DNA of 64,000 nt, from contig JADKKO010000004.1 in NCBI GenBank assembly GCA_016720465.1, forward strand, positions 1,302,001-1,366,000, written 5' to 3'. How positions within the stretch are numbered: the stretch's first letter is position 1; every line of letters begins with the position of its first letter. The notes below the pieces were generated by a model that saw only the letters and a list, made by a program, of their open reading frames with translations, ran no database searches and was not told the DNA's origin. Of this stretch, positions 43,813-52,205 are shown in pieces. The translations under genes were made by a program, and so were the position numbers. This DNA is from Holophagaceae bacterium. Lineage in GTDB: Bacteria > Acidobacteriota > Holophagae > Holophagales > Holophagaceae.

Positions 43813-46800
43813 ATGCTGAGCTGCCGTGTTTCCGCCCTGCTGCTTTCCGCCTGCGCCCTGGTGGCCCAGGACCGCGCCCCGCGCTTCGTGGGTTCGCCGG
43901 ATGTGAACGGCGACCGCGTGGTGTTCACCTGGGAAGATGATCTCTGGCTGGGCTCGCTGAAGGGCGGTCCCGCGCGGCGGCTCACCACCCATCCGGGCCT
44001 GGAGACCGCGGCCCGCTTCAGCCCCGACGGCAAGTGGATCGCCTTCAGCGCCCAGTACGACGGCGGCACCCAGGCCTACGTGATGAGCGCGGAAGGCGGC
44101 GCGCCGAAGCGCCTCACCTGGGCGGGCGGCGCCACGGTGCAGGGCTGGACGCCGGACAGCCAGCAGGTTCTCTTCAAGACCATTTCCAACTACGATTTCC
44201 GGCCGGTGGAGCGGCTCTTCACCGTGGATCTCGACGGCCATGAGCCCGAGGCGCTGCCTGTGCCGCGGGGCGTGCAGGGCACCCTTTCGCCGGACGGCCA
44301 GCGCCTCGCCTACAGCACCAAGGGCGTGGTGGAGTACTACTGGAAGCGCTACAAGGGCGGCCGCCACCAGGATCTGTGGGTGGCGGATCTGAAGGCCAGG
44401 CGATTCGAAAAACTCACCGATTACGTGGGCCGCAACGGCGCGCCCATGTGGGCCAACGGGAAGGTGCTCTTCGTTTCCGACCGCGGCAGCAACGGCATCA
44501 CGAACCTCTACGCCGTGGACCCCGCCACCAAGGCCGTGGAACCGCTCACGGACCTGAAGGCGTTCGATGTGCAGCAGCCCAGCACCGATGGCCGCACGGT
44601 GGTCTTCGTGCAGGGCGGCTACCTGCAGTCGCTGGATCTCGCCACCAAAGTTGTGCGCCGCGTGGAAGTGTCCACCACCACCGACGGCTGGAAGGCCGCG
44701 CCTCGTCCCTTGAATCCCAAGGACTGGATCCAATCCATGAGCCTGGCGGGGAGCACCGCCGTGTTCGAGGCCCGGGGCGAGGTCTTCCTGGTGCCCACGG
44801 ACGCCACGAAACCCGCCACAAACTTGACGAAGACACCCGGCGTGCGCGAGCGTATGCCGCGCCTCTCGCCGGACGGCAAGCGCGTGGCCTACTTCAGCGA
44901 TGCCAGCGGCGACTACGATCTTTATGTGCAGGCCGTGGACGGCGCGCCCGAGCGGGTTCCCACGGGCTTGAAGACCGCGCTCTACCACCTGGAATGGAGC
45001 CCCGACGGCACCAAGATCCTGTTCGGCGATAAGAGTTTTGCCATCTACGTGATGGATATGGCTACAAAAAAGCTCACTAAGGTGGATGAGTCCCACGAAC
45101 TGAAGAACGATGAGTTCACCTGGGAAGTCAGCGACTACGCCTGGGCGCCGGATTCCCAGTGGATCGCCTACAGCTTCGTGGAACCCAACCGCAACAGCCG
45201 CATCTATCTCCACAACCTCGCCACCAAGCAGAAAGTGGCGCTGACCGACGATTTCTACGATTGCGTGAACCCGCGCTTCGATCTGGATGGCAGCACGCTG
45301 TACTTCCTTAGCTACAGCAATTTCCACACGAAGCTCGATCCCAGCCAGGACAACCACATCCAGTCGGCGCCGACCCAGGTCATGGCCGTGAAGCTGAAGA
45401 CCGTTGAGGATAAAGGCGTCTTCCGCATCGATGCGGCGGGCCTCTCGGACCGCATCGCGCCGCTCCCCGTGAAGGCGGGCAACTTCTTCCATTTGAAGGC
45501 CGGGAAGGGCCTGGTGGGCTGGGACGAAGTCGAAGGCTGGAACGATGATGTGGTGGAAGAACTCTACGTGCCCGGCGGCGCCGACAAGTGGAAGCTGCAC
45601 CTCTACGATCCCGCCGCCAAGAAGGATAAGGAGGCGGTGCTCAACGACACCCTCAGCGATTGGACCTTCGATGCCGAGGGCAAGCGGGTGATCCTGCGCA
45701 AGGGCGGAGCCTTCCATACGGGCGAAGCTTCCGCCTTGTTCGCCTCGAAGGCTCTGCCGGAGAAACTGGACCTGGAGCGCATGACCATGACCGCCGCGCC
45801 CCGCGAGGAGTGGAAGCAGATCTTCGAGGATGCCTGGCGCTGGTACCGGGACTTCTTCTACGACGTCAACATGAACGGCAATGACTGGAACGCCATCGGC
45901 GCCAAATTCCGCGCCTGGCTGCCGGACCTGAACTCCCGCCAGGAACTGAACTGGCTGCTGAGCCAGATGGTGGGCGAACTGAACGTGAGCCACACCTACG
46001 TGAGCGGGGGCGATTTCGGTCCCGCGCGGCCCCTGCCGAACCCGGTGTTCCCGGGCCTTCTGGGCGCCGACTTCAGCGCCGAGAACGGCGTCTACCGCTT
46101 CGCGAAAGTCTATGGCCCCACGCCCTATGCCCGGGATCTCAAGGCCCCGCTCGCGGATCCCGCGCCCAAGGTGAAGGAGGGCGAATACCTGCTGGCCATC
46201 GACGGGAAACCGCTGCGGGCCCCCGAGGCCATCCAGGCCCGCCTCCAGGTCGTCAAGGGCCAGAAGGTGCGGCTCACCGTGAATGGCAAACCCACCCTGG
46301 AAGGCGCCCGCACCATCGATGTGGAGCCTGCCTCCAACGACTGGAACCTGCGCTACGAGCGCTGGATCGCGAACAACATCGCCGCCGTGGACAAGGCTTC
46401 CAACGGCCAGTTCGGCTACATGCACCTGACGGCCATGGGCGACCAGAACATCGGCCAGTTCGACAAGTACTGGCACGCCTTCCGCTACAAGAAGGGCATC
46501 GTCATCGATGTGCGCGGCAACGGCGGCGGCTGGACCGAGTACTTCATGATCGACAAGCTGGAGCGCAAGCAGGTGGGCTTCAACGTGCTGCGCGGCATGG
46601 GGCCGTTCCGCTACCCGAACACGGCCTCCGACGGCCGCTATGTGTTCCTGAGCAACGAGCAGAACGGCAGCGACGGCGAGGCTTTCCTCATGCACGTGAA
46701 GGCGCGCAACCTCGGCACCATCGTGGGTGTGCCGAGCTGGGGCGGCCTGGTGGGCATCATCAACGCCCAGCGCACCCTGGACGGCGGCACCGTGCACCAG

Positions 46801-47007
46801 AGCAACAACGCCTTCTACGGCCGCGAAGGAAAGTGGTGGGTGGAGAACCACGGCGCCGACCCGGACATCACCGTGGAGAACGATCCCGCCAGCGCCCTGC
46901 AAGGCCACGACCGCCAGCTCGAAGTGGGCATCGAGACCCTGCTGAAGCAGTTGAAGGAGAACCCCACGCCGGCCTTCCCGCCGGTGCCGGCGTATCCGAA
47001 GCGGTGA
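43813..47007 (+). CDS. Tricorn-like S41 family peptidase
   Basis: A 1064-residue exported peptidase, paralogous to the one at 15248. It has a signal peptide, TolB-type propeller blades with repeated 'SPDGK' motifs, the C1 core, a PDZ-like region ('KVKEGEYLLAIDGKPLRAPEA') and an S41 domain with Ser953 in 'NGSDGEAF', followed by 'VGVPSWGGLVGI'. It lacks the Lys/Asp/Glu linker of the other copy. The ATG at 43813 has GGAG at good spacing; the frame's upstream start at 43786 has none. A hairpin terminator follows at 47044. Confidence 0.9.
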   Translation: MLSCRVSALLLSACALVAQDRAPRFVGSPDVNGDRVVFTWEDDLWLGSLKGGPARRLTTHPGLETAARFSPDGKWIAFSAQYDGGTQAYVMSAEGGAPKRLTWAGGATVQGWTPDSQQVLFKTISNYDFRPVERLFTVDLDGHEPEALPVPRGVQGTLSPDGQRLAYSTKGVVEYYWKRYKGGRHQDLWVADLKARRFEKLTDYVGRNGAPMWANGKVLFVSDRGSNGITNLYAVDPATKAVEPLTDLKAFDVQQPSTDGRTVVFVQGGYLQSLDLATKVVRRVEVSTTTDGWKAAPRPLNPKDWIQSMSLAGSTAVFEARGEVFLVPTDATKPATNLTKTPGVRERMPRLSPDGKRVAYFSDASGDYDLYVQAVDGAPERVPTGLKTALYHLEWSPDGTKILFGDKSFAIYVMDMATKKLTKVDESHELKNDEFTWEVSDYAWAPDSQWIAYSFVEPNRNSRIYLHNLATKQKVALTDDFYDCVNPRFDLDGSTLYFLSYSNFHTKLDPSQDNHIQSAPTQVMAVKLKTVEDKGVFRIDAAGLSDRIAPLPVKAGNFFHLKAGKGLVGWDEVEGWNDDVVEELYVPGGADKWKLHLYDPAAKKDKEAVLNDTLSDWTFDAEGKRVILRKGGAFHTGEASALFASKALPEKLDLERMTMTAAPREEWKQIFEDAWRWYRDFFYDVNMNGNDWNAIGAKFRAWLPDLNSRQELNWLLSQMVGELNVSHTYVSGGDFGPARPLPNPVFPGLLGADFSAENGVYRFAKVYGPTPYARDLKAPLADPAPKVKEGEYLLAIDGKPLRAPEAIQARLQVVKGQKVRLTVNGKPTLEGARTIDVEPASNDWNLRYERWIANNIAAVDKASNGQFGYMHLTAMGDQNIGQFDKYWHAFRYKKGIVIDVRGNGGGWTEYFMIDKLERKQVGFNVLRGMGPFRYPNTASDGRYVFLSNEQNGSDGEAFLMHVKARNLGTIVGVPSWGGLVGIINAQRTLDGGTVHQSNNAFYGREGKWWVENHGADPDITVENDPASALQGHDRQLEVGIETLLKQLKENPTPAFPPVPAYPKR

Positions 47008-47043
47008 GCTCGGATAGCCGGGGAAGAAGCTTGAAGTGAGACA

Positions 47044-47073
47044 AGGAAAGGGCCGCGACAGCGGCCCTTTCCT
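47044..47073 (+). terminator. Intrinsic terminator after the second tricorn-like gene
   Basis: A 13-bp perfect stem, AGGAAAGGGCCGC with its complement, and loop GACA (47057-47060). The 3' arm ends CCCTTTCCT. It is nearly the same hairpin as the one after the S46 gene. Confidence 0.8.
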
Positions 47074-47340
47074 ATGAGTTTGGACAATCAGGGTGATCAG
47101 AGAATGGGGTTCGTGAAGGCAGGTGATCACACGGACAACCCAATATCTTTGTCCCCGTGAATCCCCGGCGAAAAAGCTTTTCCAGCCGGGGATGGACGGG
47201 GATGAAAACAAAAATACGGGAAATTTAAAATACGAACCACCCAAATGGCCATGCTGATGGTGAAGCTGCCTGATTTAAGCCAGCAGGTTGGTTCGTGCTT
47301 CGTGTGATTGCTACATCAGAAATTCTGTAATTAAAATTTG

Positions 47341-47401
47341 GCCACAAAGGGGCACAAAGTACGCAAAGAAGTTCTTTGTGACCTTTGTGCCCCTTTGTGG
47401 C
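47341..47401. repeat. 61-base near-perfect palindrome of ACAAAG units
   Basis: The left arm 47341-47370 begins GCCACAAAGGGGCACAAAG. The right arm 47372-47401 is its complement at 27 of 30 positions, with a one-base centre. The units (GGCACAAAG, ACGCAAAG) recall the iterated 9-mers of the other intergenic elements. It lies in an otherwise empty gap between the peptidase terminator and the gene at 47546. Confidence 0.75.
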
Positions 47402-47545
47402 TAATTTTCATTTTTTGTGATGCTCCGATGATGGATCGAGTCTAATGTCGTTCCCGGTCATTCGCGAAATTAGCCTTTTGATCAAGAACAATTTCAAATG
47501 TTGCTGTAGTGGAGATAATTTTCATCAGCGATCAAGGAGAAGGCA

Positions 47546-48316
47546 ATGAGTACTTCGAGCAGATCAATTTGGGAAACATTGCTCCAAGTTCTGAATGAAT
47601 TCTCCGACAGGCCTAACTTCCTTCATAAAGAAACAGTGCTAGATAACATGGCCGAACGGATTCACTTAGATAGAGATGCCCAGGGACGTGAAGTACTCGC
47701 AATCTGGGATGACCTATTTCGCTTGGGGATCATCGGGACTGGCTACAGTTTGCAAGACCCAAACCCACCGCGCTACCACTTGACCGACCGCGGTAGGCGA
47801 ACCCTTTCAAACTTGAGCCGGGATCCCGCCAACCCCGATGGCTACCTTGCCACGTTGAGGGCCGCTGGCTCACTCTCCGCCGTTGCTGAATCCTATATTT
47901 CAGAGGCAGTCGAGACCTACAACCGTACTTGCTACAAGGCGGCAGCGGTAATGGTTGGCTGTGCGAGCGAGGCATTGATTCTGGAACTTCGCGATGTGGT
48001 TATCGCTCGACTTGCTGTTCATGGACGCAAGCCCGCAAAAGGACTCCTGGACTGGCGAGCAAAGATGGTTCTCGATTCGGTAGCCGCTGAACTGTCATTG
48101 CATGACGAATCTATGCCTGTGAAATTGCGTGAGGCATTCCACTACAATTGGCCCCCGTTTCTACAACAAATCAGGGCCGGTCGGAATGATTCGGGTCATC
48201 CGAGCAGTGTCGCCCCAATATCAACCGAGACCGTCCATGCTTCGTTGCTCATCTTCCCTGAGTTGCTCAAGTTGACCTCAGATCTCATGAAGTGGATTAC
48301 CGCGTCTATGCCGTAG
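47546..48316 (+). CDS. HEPN/DUF4145-like protein
   Basis: A 256-residue soluble protein. The first 90 residues look like a winged-helix ('AIWDDLFRLGIIGTGYSLQ...RYHLTDRGRRTL'). The C-terminal half is helical and contains 'NRTCYKAAAVMVGCASEALILELRD' and an R-x4-H motif, R213-NDSG-H218, as in HEPN ribonuclease-like domains and DUF4145. Such proteins are often parts of defence or toxin systems, but no partner gene is next to it. AGGAG precedes the ATG. GC content is below that of core genes. Role unknown. Confidence 0.6.
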   Translation: MSTSSRSIWETLLQVLNEFSDRPNFLHKETVLDNMAERIHLDRDAQGREVLAIWDDLFRLGIIGTGYSLQDPNPPRYHLTDRGRRTLSNLSRDPANPDGYLATLRAAGSLSAVAESYISEAVETYNRTCYKAAAVMVGCASEALILELRDVVIARLAVHGRKPAKGLLDWRAKMVLDSVAAELSLHDESMPVKLREAFHYNWPPFLQQIRAGRNDSGHPSSVAPISTETVHASLLIFPELLKLTSDLMKWITASMP

Positions 48317-48420
48317 ATCTCTGCACTGCACAATCGGACAACTCAACCAAGCAGCCAGAAAAGATCTAAAGAGAGACATGAAAGAACCCCATCGAAGGGG
48401 GGCTGGGCTCGACGATTGCG

Positions 48421-48501
48421 CTACCCTTTCGTCCACACAATACCCATTGCTTCAAGTCGGATTAAGTGTTCAGGGCTGAGGTTGCCCTGCTTTCGAGCCA
48501 T
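48421..48501 (-). pseudogene. Fragment of a helicase-associated domain
   Basis: A 26-codon frame reading 'GNLSPEHLIRLEAMGIVWTKG' at its end. This resembles one repeat of the helicase-associated (HA) domain, which has the pattern G-x-L-x-x-x-x-x-x-x-L-x-x-h-G-h-x-W. A stop codon directly precedes the ATG. It looks like debris of a larger gene. Confidence 0.35.
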
Positions 48502-48565
48502 CTACAGTTTACAAAACAACGCACCTAATGATGGGGTGCGCGTGGTGGACGAAAGCCCTTTGTAG

Positions 48566-48763
48566 ACGGCGCGCAGCCTGGCTCCGTTCGCCATCACGCC
48601 GCAGGAGCAGCAGTTCTTCCTGCAGGCCGAACGGCTGGGCAACCATGCGGTGGATCTGGCTTTCACCGATGCGTTGCTGCAGGCTCTTGATTCGCCCCGG
48701 TCGCTTAACCCCGAGGCCCTGCGGCCGAGGGTACGGCCCGTGAGCGGGAAAGGCCCTTCCTGA
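48566..48763 (+). pseudogene. GC-rich gene fragment without a start
   Basis: An open frame of 65 codons after an in-frame TAG at 48563, containing 'FAITPQEQQFFLQAERLGNH'. Codon use is like that of core genes in the window, unlike the AT-rich DNA before it. There is no initiator before the coding-like part, so this is probably the 3' or internal remnant of a displaced gene. Family not recognised. Confidence 0.4.
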
Positions 48764-48767
48764 TGGA

Positions 48768-49697
48768 CTACCCGGCCCTCAGCGCGGGTTCGAACAACTC
48801 CGCCTCGAACCTTTGGACGCAGCTCGTGAACCTCAGTCCTTCCGAAAGAAAGGCCACGGCTTTTTCCTGCACGTCCTTGGCTTTCAGGATGCGGCGATGG
48901 CCCAATCCCTCGGTGCGGCGCAATTCCGCGCCAGGCCAGGAGGCGGCGATGGCCGCGCCCTCTGAAAAGGGCACATCTCCGTCATCGGCATCGTGGATGA
49001 CCTGAAGCGCGAGGCGCATCCGCGGGGCGAGGGCGGGCACTTCCAACTGGTCCCAGGTGAAGCCGAAGCGGTCCGCGAAACGGCGGCAGAATTCGGGAGC
49101 CTGGGCGTCTGGCAGGCCCAGGAAGGCGAGGAACTGCTCATAGTAGGCGCGGGCCCTTGCGGGAGGCGCGATGAAGCAAGCCTTTTCGATCCGCGCTCCC
49201 CGCGAGAGGGCCACCGCGGCCGCGGCGCAGCCCAGGGAATGGGCCACGATTCCGTGCACCGGACCCATGCCCAGGATCACGGTTTCCAGGGCCGAAGCGA
49301 AGTGGATGATCGACGCCTGCCTGCCGCCGCTGGCTCCGTGGGCGGGGCCGTCGAAGGCGACCACCCGGTAGCCCGCGTCCACCAACGGGGCGATGAAGCC
49401 GCGCAGTTGGCCCGCGCGCCCGCCCCATCCGTGCAGCAGGATCACCGTCGGGGCTGTGCCCTGTTTGGGGCCCCAGGCCCAGGCCGCCAGATGGCTGCCT
49501 TCGAAGGGCACGCGGAAGGCCCGCCCCGTGGCCAGCGCGTCCGCCTCGGCCGCCGGAATGGGATGTCTGGGCGGCGTGAGGAAGAGCATTTCCGCGAGCT
49601 GCGCGGCCAGGGGCGTGGAGAGGGCCCGGACGCCTCGAAAGGCGTGGCGCATCAGGTGGAACCTCAAGGGCATGGCTCTTCTCGTTTTCTTCATCAT
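48768..49697 (-). CDS. Alpha/beta hydrolase
   Basis: A 309-residue alpha/beta-hydrolase: oxyanion turn 'VILLHGWGGRAGQ', 'VVAFDGPAHGAS', nucleophile 'GIVAHSLGCAAA', acid in 'IHDADDGDVPF' and histidine in 'EGLGHRRIL'. The triad is complete. Substrate unknown. It overlaps the SRPBCC gene by ATGA and so forms an operon with that gene and the TetR regulator upstream, suggesting it handles a small lipophilic compound sensed by the regulator. Confidence 0.85.
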   Translation of the reverse strand: MMKKTRRAMPLRFHLMRHAFRGVRALSTPLAAQLAEMLFLTPPRHPIPAAEADALATGRAFRVPFEGSHLAAWAWGPKQGTAPTVILLHGWGGRAGQLRGFIAPLVDAGYRVVAFDGPAHGASGGRQASIIHFASALETVILGMGPVHGIVAHSLGCAAAAVALSRGARIEKACFIAPPARARAYYEQFLAFLGLPDAQAPEFCRRFADRFGFTWDQLEVPALAPRMRLALQVIHDADDGDVPFSEGAAIAASWPGAELRRTEGLGHRRILKAKDVQEKAVAFLSEGLRFTSCVQRFEAELFEPALRAG

Positions 49698-50176
49698 GCC
49701 CTCCGGCCCAGGCGGCGCAGGATCCGCACTGCCAGGCTGTGCCTGCGCTGGGGCAGCGGCTCGCCCAGGGCCCGGGCGGCGTTGTCCAGGGCATCCTCCA
49801 CGCAGGCGTCGTGGAGCCAGCGGAGCGCCAACGGCCAGGTGAGGCGCATGCCGCCTTTCACATCGGCCTGGATGGTGTGGCTCAGGCGGGAGCGTCCTTC
49901 GCCGACCGCCTCGATGTCGAAGCCGTGCCAGCCGATGAAGCCCTCCGGCGCGGTGAACCGGAACCGCAGCGACCGGCCCGGATCGAAGGAATCCACCACG
50001 TAGCGGATGGGGCCGTGGCCGCCCGCGGCGCCGGGCCGCAAGGGGCCGTCGAAGCGCATGGGAGGCCAGCGGTGGCTGGGCCAGAGGCGGTCCTCGGCGG
50101 TCCCCAGCTTGTCGAGCAAGGCGGCCAGGCGCGCGGTGTCCACGGGGTATTCGCGGCTATGGATGTTCGTGACCAT
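49694..50176 (-). CDS. SRPBCC family protein
   Basis: A 160-residue protein of the START/Bet v1-like (SRPBCC) superfamily, from the pattern 'IHSREYPVDTARLAALLDKLGT' followed by 'RYVVDSFDPGRSLRFRFTAPEGFIGWHGFDIEAVGEGRSRLSHTI'. Such proteins hold hydrophobic ligands in a deep pocket. It is the middle gene of the TetR - SRPBCC - hydrolase operon. Confidence 0.75.
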   Translation of the reverse strand: MVTNIHSREYPVDTARLAALLDKLGTAEDRLWPSHRWPPMRFDGPLRPGAAGGHGPIRYVVDSFDPGRSLRFRFTAPEGFIGWHGFDIEAVGEGRSRLSHTIQADVKGGMRLTWPLALRWLHDACVEDALDNAARALGEPLPQRRHSLAVRILRRLGRRA

Positions 50177-50194
50177 GCTTTGCCTCCCGGCGAT

Positions 50195-50839
50195 TCAGCG
50201 CAGTTGGAACCGGGTGCCGACCGGCGCGTAGAGCTTCAGGCGGTCCCGGATGGCCTTGCGGGCGAAGGTGAAGACGATGGCGTCCCGCTGCAGTTGGTAG
50301 GCGTTGTTGGCGCCCATGGCCAGGCTGTTGAATTCCCAGGCCAACTGGCGGGGGTCGGCCTTCCGGTCGAGTTCGCCGAGCTCCTTGGCCTCCTTCACCA
50401 GCCGCGCCAGGGAATCCACCCATTCCGCCATGCAGGCGGCCACCTGATCCTTCACCGGCCCGGGCCGGCTATCGAATTCCGCGCTCACGGCGGTGAAGAA
50501 GCAGCCGCCCCGGAACACCTCGCGCTCCGCGTAGTCCAGCCAGGTGGCGATCACCGAGCAGAGCCGCGGCAGCCCCTTCCGCGCCTTCAAGCCCGGCACC
50601 ATCACTTCCTGGGCGAAGAAATCCCGGGCTGCCTGGATGGTGGCGAGCTGCAGCTCCTCCTTCGATCCGAAATGCGCGAACAGCCCGCTCTTGCTCAGGT
50701 CCAGCGCCTCCGCCAGGCTCCCGATGGTGAGGCCATCCAGGCCTTCCACCGAAGCGATGTCCATGGCCTTGGCCAGGATCGCCTCCCGGGTGTGGCTGCC
50801 CTTGCGGATGCGGGGTCCGGCTGCGGTCGTAGCGCTCAT
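50195..50839 (-). CDS. TetR-family transcriptional repressor
   Basis: A 214-residue TetR/AcrR regulator with N-terminal helix-turn-helix ('TREAILAKAMDIASVEGLDGLTIGSLAEALDLSKSGLFAHFGSKEELQLA') and an all-helical ligand domain of the TetR_C group with 'GGCFF' and 'AMGANNAYQLQRD'. Its own promoter contains the palindrome GAACGATCGTTC, so autoregulation of the three-gene operon is likely. The inducer is unknown. Confidence 0.9.
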   Translation of the reverse strand: MSATTAAGPRIRKGSHTREAILAKAMDIASVEGLDGLTIGSLAEALDLSKSGLFAHFGSKEELQLATIQAARDFFAQEVMVPGLKARKGLPRLCSVIATWLDYAEREVFRGGCFFTAVSAEFDSRPGPVKDQVAACMAEWVDSLARLVKEAKELGELDRKADPRQLAWEFNSLAMGANNAYQLQRDAIVFTFARKAIRDRLKLYAPVGTRFQLR

Positions 50840-50845
50840 GATTAA

Positions 50846-50873
50846 AAAATAGAACGATCGTTCGTACTGTCAA
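50846..50873 (-). promoter_or_regulatory. TetR operon promoter and operator
   Basis: On the minus strand, TTGACA (50868-50873) and TATTTT (50846-50851) are 16 bases apart. The 12-bp perfect palindrome GAACGATCGTTC (50852-50863) fills most of the spacer, so repressor binding would exclude RNA polymerase. Confidence 0.75.
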
Positions 50874-51017
50874 GAAAAAAATTACCTGATGGTCCCCCAA
50901 CTTAAGCCAGTCATTTTTAAGGTTCTTCACGGAATGGTGTTTTTAAGACGCCACGGTGCCTGCTCTTAACGGAAGCAGTCGCTACGTGCCACTTCCCGCA
51001 TATCCGTGAAGAGCCAT

Positions 51018-51345
51018 TTTTAAAGATCAAAAACCCAGCCACAGATTCCACAGATTCCACAGATCTTCAAGTGCCGTCGGCCCGGAAGGAGCAATTTTTC
51101 CCCTCCAGCTATCAGGCGCAGTGCGTCTTCCTGCTTACTTTGTTCGCAGAGCTGGAACCTCTCTGCTCCGCATGGACCAACCGGTTTTCAGGGGGGCGGC
51201 CCATGCTACCTGCCGGGAGCGAGCCTCATTTCTCCACTGTTCGCGGTTTTCAATCTGTGGAATCTGTGGAATCTGTGGATTCTTAGTCCATTTCTCCCAT
51301 CGTTGCCAATCCATTCCAGGCTGAGGTTCGGGGATGATCAGGAAA
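51018..51345. repeat. Palindromic intergenic element, sub-family A, hairpin-deleted copy
   Basis: Left units CCACAGATT occur three times (51040-51065) and right units AATCTGTGG three times (51253-51280). The flank between 51075 and 51190 is about 92% identical to the copy at 18958. The core hairpin is missing: the sequence passes from GGTTTTCAGG directly to GGGGCGGCCCATGCT, joining the left arm to the far right flank at a short G-rich homology. Confidence 0.78.
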
Positions 51346-51370
51346 GATCAATGGCAGAAAGCGCCCCTTC

Positions 51371-52102
51371 GTGTTCCGCGCCTCGAAGAGGGAATGTGCT
51401 CTCCAAGGCGCCGCCACACTATATTGTTTGGATGATCCCGACCGCGAACGCCTGCTGCCTGAGAGGCCGGCAGCAAACACACCAACCTATGAGGGTTCGA
51501 TCTTGAATATTCTGGGGCCAGCTTCAGAAGCGGAAATGGTCGGGGCTTTCCTTCAGGGTGAAATTGATTCACCTCGATTCCAGGACTACATCCTCCCAAA
51601 CCTGGATGCCGCGCCAAGGGGCCGCGCCCTGATCGACCAGCCAGACTTCAACGACGGCGGAGAGAACGACTATCGGGCGTCGCTGCTGGAAGCCGGCCGA
51701 GGGTATGAACGGCGATCCTTGCTCTTCGCGGGTTTCCCCCATGATGTGGTTTGGAGCAGAGCCCTGTTGGCGGAGCCCGACTTCGAAACCGTCAAGTACG
51801 GGAAATGGGCCCCCTGGATCCAGTATTCCGACGGCACCCGCTGGACCAGGCGCGCCGCCGAGAACTTCAGGCAGGGCAAATTACGAGGCGAAACGGTCCA
51901 GGACATCGTTGGGACCCTTCGACGGCTGGCCGCCGGCGAACGGCTCGCTCCGATCATCATGGTCGGGAAGTCTCTATGCGCGACGGAATTCGTCCTGCTG
52001 GAAGGCCATGTGCGATCCACCGCGTTCCTATTGGCGGGCGGGAGCCCGATGGAGGCACTGGTCGGGGTCTCGCCGGACATCCCTAATTGGCTTCCGTACT
52101 AG
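51371..52102 (+). CDS. Protein of unknown function with an EGH-R motif
   Basis: Up to 243 residues from a GTG; an ATG at 51536 is an alternative start, and the first 40 residues look non-native. The most distinctive part is the C-terminal 'IIMVGKSLCATEFVLLEGHVRSTAFLL', where 'EGH-R-TA' resembles the substrate loop of ParB/sulfiredoxin-like proteins. No gene partner is evident, and the stretch right before it belongs to the repeat element. Function not assigned. Confidence 0.55.
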   Translation: MFRASKRECALQGAATLYCLDDPDRERLLPERPAANTPTYEGSILNILGPASEAEMVGAFLQGEIDSPRFQDYILPNLDAAPRGRALIDQPDFNDGGENDYRASLLEAGRGYERRSLLFAGFPHDVVWSRALLAEPDFETVKYGKWAPWIQYSDGTRWTRRAAENFRQGKLRGETVQDIVGTLRRLAAGERLAPIIMVGKSLCATEFVLLEGHVRSTAFLLAGGSPMEALVGVSPDIPNWLPY

Positions 52103-52205
52103 GAAGGAAGGGGCCTCAAGCTATCCGGGTGCCGGACAGGGACACGCTCCAGCACGCTGCCCCCTTTGTGGGGGGCGGAATCGGGTTTCAGGCTTTGCCG
52201 GCCAT

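Noticed and set aside
18595..51345. CRISPR array or TIGR-like guide array
   Set aside because: The repeats are inverted and degenerate, with no regular spacers of unique sequence, and no cas-like gene is nearby.
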